This document shows, piece after piece, positions 38,301-45,968 of a stretch of DNA of 64,000 nt. The position numbers and the translations under genes are program-made. This DNA comes from Cyanobacteria bacterium FACHB-471 (GTDB taxonomy: Bacteria; Cyanobacteriota; Cyanobacteriia; Elainellales; Elainellaceae). The notes below the pieces were generated by a model, which saw only the letters and a program-made list of their open reading frames with translations, was not told where the DNA came from and made no database searches. How positions within the stretch are numbered: position 1 is the stretch's first letter; every line of letters starts with the position of its first letter. Location of the stretch: NCBI GenBank assembly GCA_014695345.1, contig JACJOC010000093.1, forward strand, positions 59,675 to 123,674. Direction: 5' to 3'.

Positions 38301-38864
38301 CTACAGCGGAGTACGATCAAATTCGTTGATAGAGGTAACTTTTGCATAACCCTCTGCGAGTGCCCCCATAAAAGCCGCATGAACTTCAGCAGCTTTGACT
38401 GTTCTATCCTTGTACTCCAAATCCCGTGTTGCACAAGCATCTTCAATCACAATGCACTGAAGCCCAAAATCGAATGCAGCGCGGGTTGTAGCATCAATGC
38501 ACATGTGGCTCATTGCGCCACAAATAACCACTTCTTCAACTTCAGAATCTTTTAGATTGTCCAGTAAAGAAGTTTCTCTAAAACTATTAGGAAAATGCTT
38601 CACAATCACCGTTTCGTTGGGTTGAGAAGCTACACTTTCGTGAGTTTCAGCGCCTTTTGTGTTTGGTAAGAAAAACGTTGCTTCCGGTTCTACCGAAATA
38701 TGCTGAATGTGAAAAATTGGAGATCCTTCTTCTCGAAACTTCTGTAGAAGCTTTTGAGCATTTTTTACAGCTTGTTCTACGCCAACCAGTTCCCAATTTC
38801 CACCGGGGAAATAATCGTTTTGAATGTCAACTAGAATTAAACCTTTCACATTAGCTCCTTGCAT
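38301..38864 (-). CDS. Isochorismatase-family cysteine hydrolase
   Basis: Cytoplasmic hydrolase of 187 residues, related to nicotinamidase and isochorismatase. Catalytic triad candidates are Asp in ILVDIQNDYF (about residue 13), Lys in IVKHFPNSF, and Cys in CGAMSHMCIDATTRAA (about 120). The metal-free MSHMC sequence fits the broad cysteine hydrolase group rather than nicotinamidase itself. ATG at 38864. It is divergent from an HxlR regulator gene with about 125 bp between, the usual layout of a regulator and its target. Confidence 0.9.
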   Translation of the reverse strand: MQGANVKGLILVDIQNDYFPGGNWELVGVEQAVKNAQKLLQKFREEGSPIFHIQHISVEPEATFFLPNTKGAETHESVASQPNETVIVKHFPNSFRETSLLDNLKDSEVEEVVICGAMSHMCIDATTRAAFDFGLQCIVIEDACATRDLEYKDRTVKAAEVHAAFMGALAEGYAKVTSINEFDRTPL

Positions 38865-38990
38865 AATTTTGTCCTGTTATTACTCTTTTGAGTTAGCACT
38901 GGCAGAAAAGCTTGCTCACTGCTTTATTTAGCTGTTGCTTCGATAGCCTGAGTATGAGCGAAGCATCTCACTATTTCAAGTACGTACAAT

Positions 38991-39425
38991 ATGATTGGGA
39001 ACTATCAAAAAGTATCGTTGGAACAAGACTCGATGCCACAAAAACAATATATGTGTCCGGTAGAAGCTCTTGTTGACGTTGTCGGGGGCAAGTGGAAGAT
39101 GCCAATTCTCACGCTCCTGTTTCAAGGAACCCAAGGCTATGGGGAACTCAAGCAGCATCTTCCCGGCGTGACTGAGAGGATGCTTACCCTACACTTGAGA
39201 GAATTAGAACAGTCTGGAATTGTTCAGAGAAGAGTGTATGCCGAAGTTCCTGCAAAAGTAGAATATTCTCTCACTCATTTGGGACTGAGCTTGGAGCCTG
39301 TTTTACAGGTAATGCTGAATTGGAGCGAAAAGTACCTGTGTATGACTGAACAAAGAGCAGTTTGGTGGGAAGAATTTGAAACTGTGAATCAAGCATCAAT
39401 CTCACCGACTGATTCAGCAAGCTAA
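38991..39425 (+). CDS. HxlR-family transcriptional regulator
   Basis: Winged-helix regulator of 144 residues. The N-terminal Cys in YMCPVEALVDVVGGKWKMPIL (about residue 22) is the conserved redox- or electrophile-sensing position, followed by the HxlR core LKQHLPGVTERMLTLHLRELEQSGIVQRRVYAEVPAKVEYSLT. HxlR proteins usually sense reactive aldehydes, quinones or oxidants and control a neighbouring detoxification gene. The divergent isochorismatase-like gene is the obvious candidate target. ATG at 38991; an internal ATG at 39033 would remove a weakly conserved leader. Confidence 0.93.
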   Translation: MIGNYQKVSLEQDSMPQKQYMCPVEALVDVVGGKWKMPILTLLFQGTQGYGELKQHLPGVTERMLTLHLRELEQSGIVQRRVYAEVPAKVEYSLTHLGLSLEPVLQVMLNWSEKYLCMTEQRAVWWEEFETVNQASISPTDSAS

Positions 39426-39447
39426 AAAACATACAAACAGAAGTTGT

Positions 39448-40788
39448 TTAGCTCGGAAAACATTTGCTGAAAGCTAGGAACGATCGCACATTTCCCTTTA
39501 ATCGAATTTGACGACGCAACAGTGCCCAAACTAAGTTTTGTTCCTTTGCCAAAAACTTTAGCCAAGTGTTAGTGTCAGCCGTGATTTGCAAATTCGGCTG
39601 ATCTACAAGCCCGGTTTGAATATTCAGTTTCTTGTCGCGAATGGTGACGGTTGCCTGATGACTTTCTGCGCCCGTAAAAATAAAATGATAGACCGCATCT
39701 AGTCCCTCAGCTTGGTTGCGCTGAAACAAAAGCGGCATTCCTCGCAGAAACCCTTCAACCGTGCGGGGCGGCACTAAAGTGTTTCTCACCTGCTTGACTT
39801 GCTTGTGCGGAAATCGTCGTGCAACGTGCACTTCAGCGTCAGAACCAGGCACAACATAAATCGTTTCATCCTTGTCCTGTAAAGGTTTGACCACTTCCTG
39901 GACGAAGCCCACGCGATTCCTGAGAAATGGTCCGATCACATCTTCTCCAGCAGGACAAGCAGCCATGCAATAAGCCGCTTTGTAATTCGCCCCAAAGGAA
40001 AGGCTCTGCCACATGGAGGCAGATTCGGATGGGCTAACTTTTTGACGATAGTCCTTGAAACTGCGGCTTTCTGCTACTTCTCCAGCCCAGTCTCCAAAGC
40101 CACCCATAAATTCGCGGTAGTTGTGGGTGTAGCAGGCAGAGAAGTCAAAGTGTCCATCGGTGGCGATCGCCCCCACTGGGCAAGCCACCACACATAACCT
40201 GCATTCCAGACAGGGATTGTAGTCAATTGGGGCACTGTAGGCGCTTACTTCTGCATCGATCAGCACCGTGCCTAGCAGAATAAAATTGCCAAACTTGGGG
40301 TGAATCACGTTGCGATGAATGCCCATGTGTCCCAGTCCGGCTGCCACTGCCACTGGCTTGTGCGAAACCACCCAAACCTTGCCGGGAAAGCGATCCATCT
40401 CCATCGGAAATCCCATTGCTGGATTCAGAGCACGAATACCTCGTCGCTCCAGCGCTGTTACAATTTCGCGGCTAATGTCATTCACCTCATCTCCCGTATG
40501 GTGAAACTCGACATTGGCAACCGATCGCGCCGGACTGCGAACATTCTCTCGATTCATCCGACAGACAAAGCTGATCAACGCTTTGGTGGGCGGGAAGGCA
40601 GTTAAAATATCTCGTTGCTGGTCGGCGATCGCCAATTGCCCTACTTCGACAAACCCTACATCATCTGCGCCTGCGTCCAAACAAAGCTGACGCAGCCAAT
40701 CTGCATCCAGCGTAGTCACAGATTCCTCACGAGTCGCTTCCTGCTCACGAAACCGCTTAACCGTTGGATGCTGTTCAAACTGAGACAT
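39448..40788 (-). CDS. Fe-S protein (QueG/dehalogenase-like) fused to an SCP2 sterol-carrier domain
   Basis: A two-part protein of 446 residues. The N-terminal part (about 1-320) is related to epoxyqueuosine reductase and reductive dehalogenase-like proteins: DAGADDVGFVEVG near the start, GHMGIHRNVIHPKFGNFILLGTVL, and a 4Fe-4S cluster in CLECRLCVVACPVGAI. Another Cys-rich stretch, AAYCMAACPAGED, may hold a second cluster. The last 105 residues (AVYHFIFTGAESHQATVTIRDKKLNIQTG ... LKGNVRSFLAFSKCF) are an SCP2 lipid-binding domain. GAGAGG lies five bases before ATG 40788, so I prefer that start; a longer frame begins at 40845. It follows a MarR gene in the same direction. Substrate unknown. Confidence 0.85.
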   Translation of the reverse strand: MSQFEQHPTVKRFREQEATREESVTTLDADWLRQLCLDAGADDVGFVEVGQLAIADQQRDILTAFPPTKALISFVCRMNRENVRSPARSVANVEFHHTGDEVNDISREIVTALERRGIRALNPAMGFPMEMDRFPGKVWVVSHKPVAVAAGLGHMGIHRNVIHPKFGNFILLGTVLIDAEVSAYSAPIDYNPCLECRLCVVACPVGAIATDGHFDFSACYTHNYREFMGGFGDWAGEVAESRSFKDYRQKVSPSESASMWQSLSFGANYKAAYCMAACPAGEDVIGPFLRNRVGFVQEVVKPLQDKDETIYVVPGSDAEVHVARRFPHKQVKQVRNTLVPPRTVEGFLRGMPLLFQRNQAEGLDAVYHFIFTGAESHQATVTIRDKKLNIQTGLVDQPNLQITADTNTWLKFLAKEQNLVWALLRRQIRLKGNVRSFLAFSKCFPS

Positions 40789-40930
40789 AAATTTCCTCTC
40801 TAGTTTTAGGTGCATATACATTTTTTTTACAAACTCAACTGCCAAGACTGTTCGATAAAAGGAACTGAGGACTAGGAGCGGGGGGTATTTTTCAATTCCT
40901 CAAAACCTCAGCCCTTCCACTTCATGCTCC

Positions 40931-41392
40931 CTATATTTCATGAACCAAAGACACCGTGTTTGCCAAACTAAACAGCAGCACTTGCCACTGATCCTTGCCT
41001 AATCCCTCAACGACTTGCTGCTGTGCTTCCTTCCAGAGGGGAAATGCCTTTGCTAGAGCAGATTGCCCAGTTGCAGTCAGGGTAACAATTCTCTCTCGCT
41101 GATCTTGTCCGGGCTCAATGGCAACTAGCCCTTGTCGCTGGAGGGGTTTGAGATTACGAGTCAGGGTCGTGCGATCCATCACCAAAACTTGAGCCAGGGT
41201 CTTCATTGTGGGAGAACCCACTTGAGCTAGAGCCGTTAGCAGCGTGAATTGGTTAACCAGCAGCCCGCTCGGTTGGAGCTTTTCATCAAAAAACTGGGTG
41301 ACGACGCGAGTTGCCTTGCGCAGGTTAAAGCAGGTACAGCTTGTAGCGGCATCGGGATTGTGTGAACTAGGTTGTGATTCTTGTGAATGCAT
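40931..41392 (-). CDS. MarR-family transcriptional regulator
   Basis: Winged-helix regulator of 153 residues. The MarR core is clear: QFTLLTALAQVGSPTMKTLAQVLVMDRTTLTRNLKPLQRQGLVAIEPGQDQRERIVTLTATG (about residues 47-108), with the DNA-recognition helix and the D-x-R-x-R wing. Two Cys at about 18 and 20 (SCTCFNLRKA) might serve as a redox switch. It lies about 140 bp upstream of the Fe-S/SCP2 fusion gene in the same direction, and an inverted repeat sits just before its start. Autoregulation and control of the fusion gene are likely. Confidence 0.93.
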   Translation of the reverse strand: MHSQESQPSSHNPDAATSCTCFNLRKATRVVTQFFDEKLQPSGLLVNQFTLLTALAQVGSPTMKTLAQVLVMDRTTLTRNLKPLQRQGLVAIEPGQDQRERIVTLTATGQSALAKAFPLWKEAQQQVVEGLGKDQWQVLLFSLANTVSLVHEI

Positions 41393-41396
41393 AATA

Positions 41397-41437
41397 GGTG
41401 TATATCCACTTAATTAAACCTTGTCAAGTGGATCACC
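41397..41437. promoter_or_regulatory. Inverted repeat, probable MarR operator
   Basis: GGTG-TAT-ATCCACTT (41397-41411) and AAGTGGATCACC (41426-41437) are complementary apart from a 3-base insertion, with 14 bases between, including AATTAA. It lies 5 bp upstream of the MarR start codon and about 115 bp before the divergent JmjC-like gene, and could control both. Confidence 0.6.
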
Positions 41438-41550
41438 TAATCAAGAAATGTTAGGGAAGCTTAGCGATCGCCCACCTGTAGGTTGTTTCGCATTTTTCGC
41501 AGAGATATCATATCGACAAAAATCACCTGAAAAATCCATTTCAATTTGAT

Positions 41551-42528
41551 ATGCAACCTGAACTAGGTGTAACCCAATCGGGGTTAAATTATTCAGTTCA
41601 TTCAATATCCCGTGTCCCTGCCTCTGCTTTAACTGCGTCTGGATTTTTTGAGCAGTACCAAAAACCAGGAGTGCCCGTAATTGTGGCGGGTTTGTTGGAT
41701 GCTGAGTTGGACTGGAGCTTGGACTATTTGCGTGAAAAACTAAACACTTTTGTGCTTCCGATTCGGCGGTATGGGTGGAAGCGGTATGAGCAAGATAAGC
41801 GCACCTGGCAAAGCATCGGCAGCGGCACTGAAGCTCAGCGCGTTCCATTTATTCAATATGCCGAAATGCTAGAAAGCGGCGAAGCCCAGGAACAGGATAT
41901 TTACCTAGTTAAACGTTCCCTCAAAAACACGCCACTAGAGCAAAATCTAGCGTCGCTCCAACAGGTCGGAGAGAAATTGGGTTTGGCTCCGATGAGCGAC
42001 TTTAATCTTTGGTTAGGCACATCAGGACACATCACCTGTCTGCACTACGACCCGATGGACGGCACGTTGATACAGCTTCATGGTGCCAAAAAAGTGGTGC
42101 TTTTCCCACCGTCTCAGCTTTACAACCTTTACCCATTTTCTTTTTGGGTACATTTGCGTCATGGCTTAAAGATGCGGGCTTCTTACAGCCAGGTGTATCC
42201 TGAGCGTCCTGATTTTGAAGCATTTCCTCGACTCAGGCAGGCACTCCAGCATCGCTATGACGATGTGTTACGGCAGGGGGAGGTGCTGTTTATTCCAGCA
42301 GGCTGGTGGCATGAGTTGACCACTGTAGGAAATGAGGCTGGAGATGCAATGGTCTGTTCTGTAAACCGCTTTTGGCAGGTTCCAGCAGTGCGATCGCTCC
42401 GTCTATGGAGCAAGTGGCGAGTGCATTTGGGCAGCGTTTGTGCGATTCCCCACATCTTGGGAGATGTAATCAGGGCGATCGCCAGCGGTAACGCTCAAGC
42501 GCTGAGTCAGATCTGGCAGAAAATCTAA
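41551..42528 (+). CDS. Cupin-like (JmjC/FIH-type) 2-oxoglutarate oxygenase
   Basis: Predicted Fe(II)/2-oxoglutarate-dependent hydroxylase of 325 residues. The N-terminal substrate-loop block (SALTASGFFEQYQKPGVPVIVAGLLD) and the cupin core are typical of the cupin_8/FIH group. Metal ligands are His and Asp in CLHYDPMDG (about residue 169) and His in GWWHELTT (about 254). KKVVLFPPSQLYNLYP carries the conserved Lys for 2-oxoglutarate and the FPP turn. Such enzymes hydroxylate proteins, tRNA or small molecules; the target is unknown. ATG at 41551, divergent from the MarR gene. A TAXI protein gene follows in the same direction after 68 bp. Confidence 0.88.
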   Translation: MQPELGVTQSGLNYSVHSISRVPASALTASGFFEQYQKPGVPVIVAGLLDAELDWSLDYLREKLNTFVLPIRRYGWKRYEQDKRTWQSIGSGTEAQRVPFIQYAEMLESGEAQEQDIYLVKRSLKNTPLEQNLASLQQVGEKLGLAPMSDFNLWLGTSGHITCLHYDPMDGTLIQLHGAKKVVLFPPSQLYNLYPFSFWVHLRHGLKMRASYSQVYPERPDFEAFPRLRQALQHRYDDVLRQGEVLFIPAGWWHELTTVGNEAGDAMVCSVNRFWQVPAVRSLRLWSKWRVHLGSVCAIPHILGDVIRAIASGNAQALSQIWQKI

Positions 42529-42596
42529 GAAAAATAACGCATATCCCCCAGCCAGATTGTGTTAGAAGTGAGACACTATTCCCTTCATTTGCGGTT

Positions 42597-43883
42597 ATGC
42601 AGAGTAAGTTTGCGTATCCCATGGTGCTGATAAGCCTGGTTGCGGCCTTGGCGTTTGCTATGCAGTGGGTACGTGAGCAAAATCGGACTCATCATTTAGT
42701 GATTGCGACCGCTAGCCGAGACGGGGAATATTTCGCCTTTGCCAGTGTGTTAGCGAAAGTGGTGTCTCGTCATCATCCTGAGATCAAAATCAGGGTGCGA
42801 GAAACGGCTGGCTCAGTCGAAAATATGTCGCTGCTGGCGCAAAACCAAGTTCAATTGGCGATCGTACAGAGTGACACGCCAGTCCATTCCTCCGTGAAAG
42901 CCGTTGCCTACTTGTTTCCAGAGGTATTTCACCTGCTCGCTACGGCAGAGTCCGGAATTGAGGGAATGGCCGACCTGCGCGGCAAACGGGTAGCACTGAC
43001 ACCCGAAGGCAGCGGTTCTTATGCACTATTTCAAGCAGTTAGCCCTCACTATGGGTTAAACGAAACGAATTATCAGGCAATCCCTCTTCCTGCAGATCAG
43101 GCCTCTGCTGCTCTACAGGAAGGGCAAGCCGATGCCATGTTTCGCGTCATTGCCCTGGGCAGCACTTCAGTCAGCCACCTGCTCGAAACCAGCCAGATTC
43201 GCCTGATTCCGATCGATCAGGTCGAGGCGTTGCGGCTTTCCCTACCCTATTTAGAAGCAACCCAAATTCCCAAGGGTACCTACAATGGGGCAGGTCCGAT
43301 TCCACCTGAAAATATTCCAGTGGTGGCAGTGCGGGCAGAATTGGTTGCCCACGCTAGCGTTAGTGAAGAAGCCGTGCGGGAAATTACTCGCACCCTGTTT
43401 GAGCTACGCAGCGAACTTGTAGCGCAATACCCCCGTGCAGCCAACATCCGCTTACCTGAATCAGCAGAAAACCTGGGGATTCCCCTACATCCGGGTGCCA
43501 GAGCCTATTACAACCAGGACAATCCTAATTTTTGGCTCGAATATGCTGAGCTGATTGGGTTGCTGCTGTCGGTTGCCGTTCTTTTGGTGTCTGCGTTCTG
43601 GCAATTTCGTCTCTGGCTCTTGGCAAGTCAAAAAAATCGCGCCGATCGCTACAATCTGGAAATTTTGGACATCATTGAGCAAGTCCAAACCGTTGATAAC
43701 TTAGAACATCTCTACAAAATTCGCCATCAGCTTTTTGAAATTTTTGCTCAGGTCGTCGTAGACCTGGATAAAGACCGAATTTCGCCCGAATCCTTTCAAT
43801 CCTTCACCTTTCCCTGGGACGTAGCAATTACAACGATCCGCCATCGTGAGATGATTCTGCTAAATCTGCACCATAAATCCTGA
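42597..43883 (+). CDS. Membrane-anchored TAXI-family solute-binding protein
   Basis: A 428-residue protein. Residues of about 35-300 are a TAXI-type binding protein: HLVIATASRDGEYFAFASVLAKVV, VENMSLLAQNQVQLAIVQSD, ADLRGKRVALTPEGSGSYALFQAV, LQEGQADAMFRVI. Instead of a free periplasmic form there is an uncleaved-looking N-terminal anchor (PMVLISLVAALAFAMQWV) and a C-terminal membrane span (LIGLLLSVAVLLVSAFWQF, about 313-335). About 90 cytoplasmic residues follow, partly helical. No TRAP permease subunits lie nearby. It may therefore sense rather than transport. The stop overlaps the start of the GST gene by one base (TGATG). Confidence 0.85.
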   Translation: MQSKFAYPMVLISLVAALAFAMQWVREQNRTHHLVIATASRDGEYFAFASVLAKVVSRHHPEIKIRVRETAGSVENMSLLAQNQVQLAIVQSDTPVHSSVKAVAYLFPEVFHLLATAESGIEGMADLRGKRVALTPEGSGSYALFQAVSPHYGLNETNYQAIPLPADQASAALQEGQADAMFRVIALGSTSVSHLLETSQIRLIPIDQVEALRLSLPYLEATQIPKGTYNGAGPIPPENIPVVAVRAELVAHASVSEEAVREITRTLFELRSELVAQYPRAANIRLPESAENLGIPLHPGARAYYNQDNPNFWLEYAELIGLLLSVAVLLVSAFWQFRLWLLASQKNRADRYNLEILDIIEQVQTVDNLEHLYKIRHQLFEIFAQVVVDLDKDRISPESFQSFTFPWDVAITTIRHREMILLNLHHKS

Positions 43884-44533
43884 TGTCAACGCTTACTTTA
43901 GTCATTGGCAACAAAAATTATTCTTCCTGGTCACTACGCCCCTGGCTGGCGATGAAGCAAGCGGGGCTTGATTTTGCTGAAGTTCGCATTCCATTAGACA
44001 CGCCTGAAACCCACGCCAGGATTTTGCAATATTCACCTACGGGTAGAGTACCTGTACTGATTCACGATGACCTAACCGTTTGGGACTCTCTCGCCATCTG
44101 TGAATATCTGACAGAGCAATTTACGGGACACTGGTTGCCTGGAGATCGAGCAGCAAGGGCGATCGCCCGCTCCGTCAGCGCCGAGATGCATTCCGGCTTT
44201 AGCAATCTGCGACAACATATGCCGATGGACTGCCGTGCCCGGCTTCCCGGACAGGGTAGGGCACCTGGTGTGCAGTCAGACATCGATCGCATCACCGAGA
44301 TCTGGCGCACTTGTCGGCAGCAGTTCGGCACTAGCGGCGATTTTCTGTTTGGTCAATTCACCTTTGCCGATGCCATGTACGCGCCTGTCGTATCTCGCTT
44401 TGTCACCTATGGAGTTGAGTTAGATGGAATTGCAAAAGCCTACGCAGATGCAGTTTGGGCACTGCCATCAATGCAAGAATGGGTTGCAGCAGCGGAAGTC
44501 GAGTCAGAGTATTTAGCAGAATCTAAGCTTTAG
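43883..44533 (+). CDS. Glutathione S-transferase family protein
   Basis: Cytoplasmic GST of 216 residues. The thioredoxin-like N-domain starts TLVIGNKNYSSWSLRPWLAMKQAG, with the Ser pair (YSSWS) as the probable catalytic Ser as in the Ser-type GSTs, and the cis-Pro in GRVPVLIHDD followed by VWDSLAICEYL (glutathione-binding Asp-Ser). The helical C-domain has GQFTFADAMYAPVVSRF, with the conserved N-capping-box Asp. Its ATG overlaps the TAXI stop by one base, so the two proteins are probably made together. Substrate unknown. Confidence 0.92.
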   Translation: MSTLTLVIGNKNYSSWSLRPWLAMKQAGLDFAEVRIPLDTPETHARILQYSPTGRVPVLIHDDLTVWDSLAICEYLTEQFTGHWLPGDRAARAIARSVSAEMHSGFSNLRQHMPMDCRARLPGQGRAPGVQSDIDRITEIWRTCRQQFGTSGDFLFGQFTFADAMYAPVVSRFVTYGVELDGIAKAYADAVWALPSMQEWVAAAEVESEYLAESKL

Positions 44534-44573
44534 TAGAATTAAAAACTCATCCCACACCTGATTTGAGCGCACC

Positions 44574-45269
44574 ATGCGGATTCTTCTAGTAGACGATGAG
44601 GTGGAATTAACAGACCCCCTGAATCTGGCACTTGCCCGCGAAGGCTACAGCGTCGATGTTGCTCATGATGGGGCAGAGGGGAGTCAATTGGCTGCCCAGG
44701 GTAACTATGAGCTACTGATCTTAGATTGGATGCTGCCTCACCAGAGCGGGCTGGAGATTTGCCAGGAATTGCGATCGCACGGTGACACCACCCCCGTTCT
44801 CTTCCTTACTGCCAAAGACACGATTGACGATCGGGTCAAGGGATTGGATGCAGGCGCAGACGACTACTTAATCAAACCTTTTGAACTGCGAGAGCTGTTA
44901 GCCCGAGTGCGAGCATTGCTGCGCCGTCCGCCGCTCCAGGAAACGCCTGTGCCTACTCCACGACTACGGGTACAGGATTTTGAACTAGATCTAGAGAATC
45001 AGCTTGCCTATCGGCAGGGGCGAACCATCGAACTGTCAGAGAAAGAAAGCCAGCTCCTGGCTTATCTGATGACCCACCCGAATCAGTTGCTCACCCACGG
45101 TCAAATTCACCATCACCTTTGGGGCGAAGGACAACCCAGCAGCAATGCTTTGGCAGCCCAGATTCGTCTGCTGCGCCGCAAAATTGAGGCTAGCGGTGAA
45201 CCTCCGCTGATTCACACCGTCTACGGGAAAGGGTACCGCTTCGGCTCTTCTGAAGGCGGCGATCATTAG
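44574..45269 (+). CDS. OmpR/PhoB-type response regulator, no kinase adjacent
   Basis: Receiver plus winged-helix regulator of 231 residues. The receiver has LLVDDEVELTDPL (acidic pocket), Asp in LLILDWMLPHQSG (about residue 52), Thr in LFLTAKD and Lys in YLIKPFEL. The DNA-binding domain runs from about 130 (LSEKESQLLAYLMTHPNQLLTHGQI ... IHTVYGKGYRFGSS). The DWMLPHQSG form is shared with cyanobacterial RppA- and ManR-like regulators; I cannot choose between them. ATG at 44574, 40 bp past the GST gene. A hairpin follows at once; the next kinase is 700 bp away in its own unit and has no membrane domain. Confidence 0.94.
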   Translation: MRILLVDDEVELTDPLNLALAREGYSVDVAHDGAEGSQLAAQGNYELLILDWMLPHQSGLEICQELRSHGDTTPVLFLTAKDTIDDRVKGLDAGADDYLIKPFELRELLARVRALLRRPPLQETPVPTPRLRVQDFELDLENQLAYRQGRTIELSEKESQLLAYLMTHPNQLLTHGQIHHHLWGEGQPSSNALAAQIRLLRRKIEASGEPPLIHTVYGKGYRFGSSEGGDH

Positions 45270-45276
45270 ATTCTCT

Positions 45277-45317
45277 GGGTGAATGGTAGCGCGGCGCTGC
45301 TGCGCTGCCATTCACCC
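45277..45317 (+). terminator. 16-bp hairpin behind the response regulator
   Basis: GGGTGAATGGTAGCGC and GCGCTGCCATTCACCC pair fully with one T-G wobble around a 9-base loop, 7 bp past the stop. The stem is strong but no T-tract follows directly. Confidence 0.65.
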
Positions 45318-45968
45318 TTCAGAAAGTGATTCGAGTAGAAGCTCTATTAACAGAAAGAAAGCAACAGCTTCGTTTTTGTTACACATGTCTTGCAGCAAAG
45401 TCTTGCAATTTTTCGTAGGCTTAGTTCCGCAATTTGTGCAATTCATTCACTGCAATCTTCTAAATCATGAGGTGACTCTAACTCAAATTGCATCTCTTAT
45501 TTTGTTTCTAAATTTGCTGATTAGCTTGAGCAAAGTCTTCGTTTTATACGTGTATTAACCAACTTCAATCAACAGTAACCAGATGTTTGAAACTTTTGAG
45601 GACGAATTTGGTCTGCCTATAGGTTTTTGGGTGCAAGCAACACAGAGCAGATCTGGCGGTCTTTTGCAGGCAACTCATTTGCAAGGCGATCGCCCTACCT
45701 CCATCCCAAACCGGTTTGACCTAAGAACTTGAAGGGGCGATCGCCGCGCTCTCCATTCCCATCGATTACTTCAGCAAGCACAGCATTTGTAGAACTAGAA
45801 TCTAAACATCTTGATAGCATCATGGAATAAAAATTCTCAAAATTTTATTTATTCATCTTTTTACGATTAGTTCAACCTTTTTGGGGATCACTATCTTGCA
45901 TTTATCGATTCGGATGAATTACTTTATTAAGATGCGTGACTAACCAAGCTTGGAATTGAGCAATCGGG
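45318..45968. other. Intergenic region, nothing recognised
   Basis: About 650 bp, AT-rich, with two HIP1 octamers near 45688 and 45738. No convincing gene, riboswitch or RNA was seen. The promoter of the GAF histidine kinase should lie at its right end. Confidence 0.5.

Noticed and set aside
41441..41848. A 135-codon minus-strand ORF opposite the JmjC-like gene
   Set aside because: Cys/Thr/Ser-rich shadow without a ribosome site; the plus strand carries the metal-ligand motifs of a real oxygenase.
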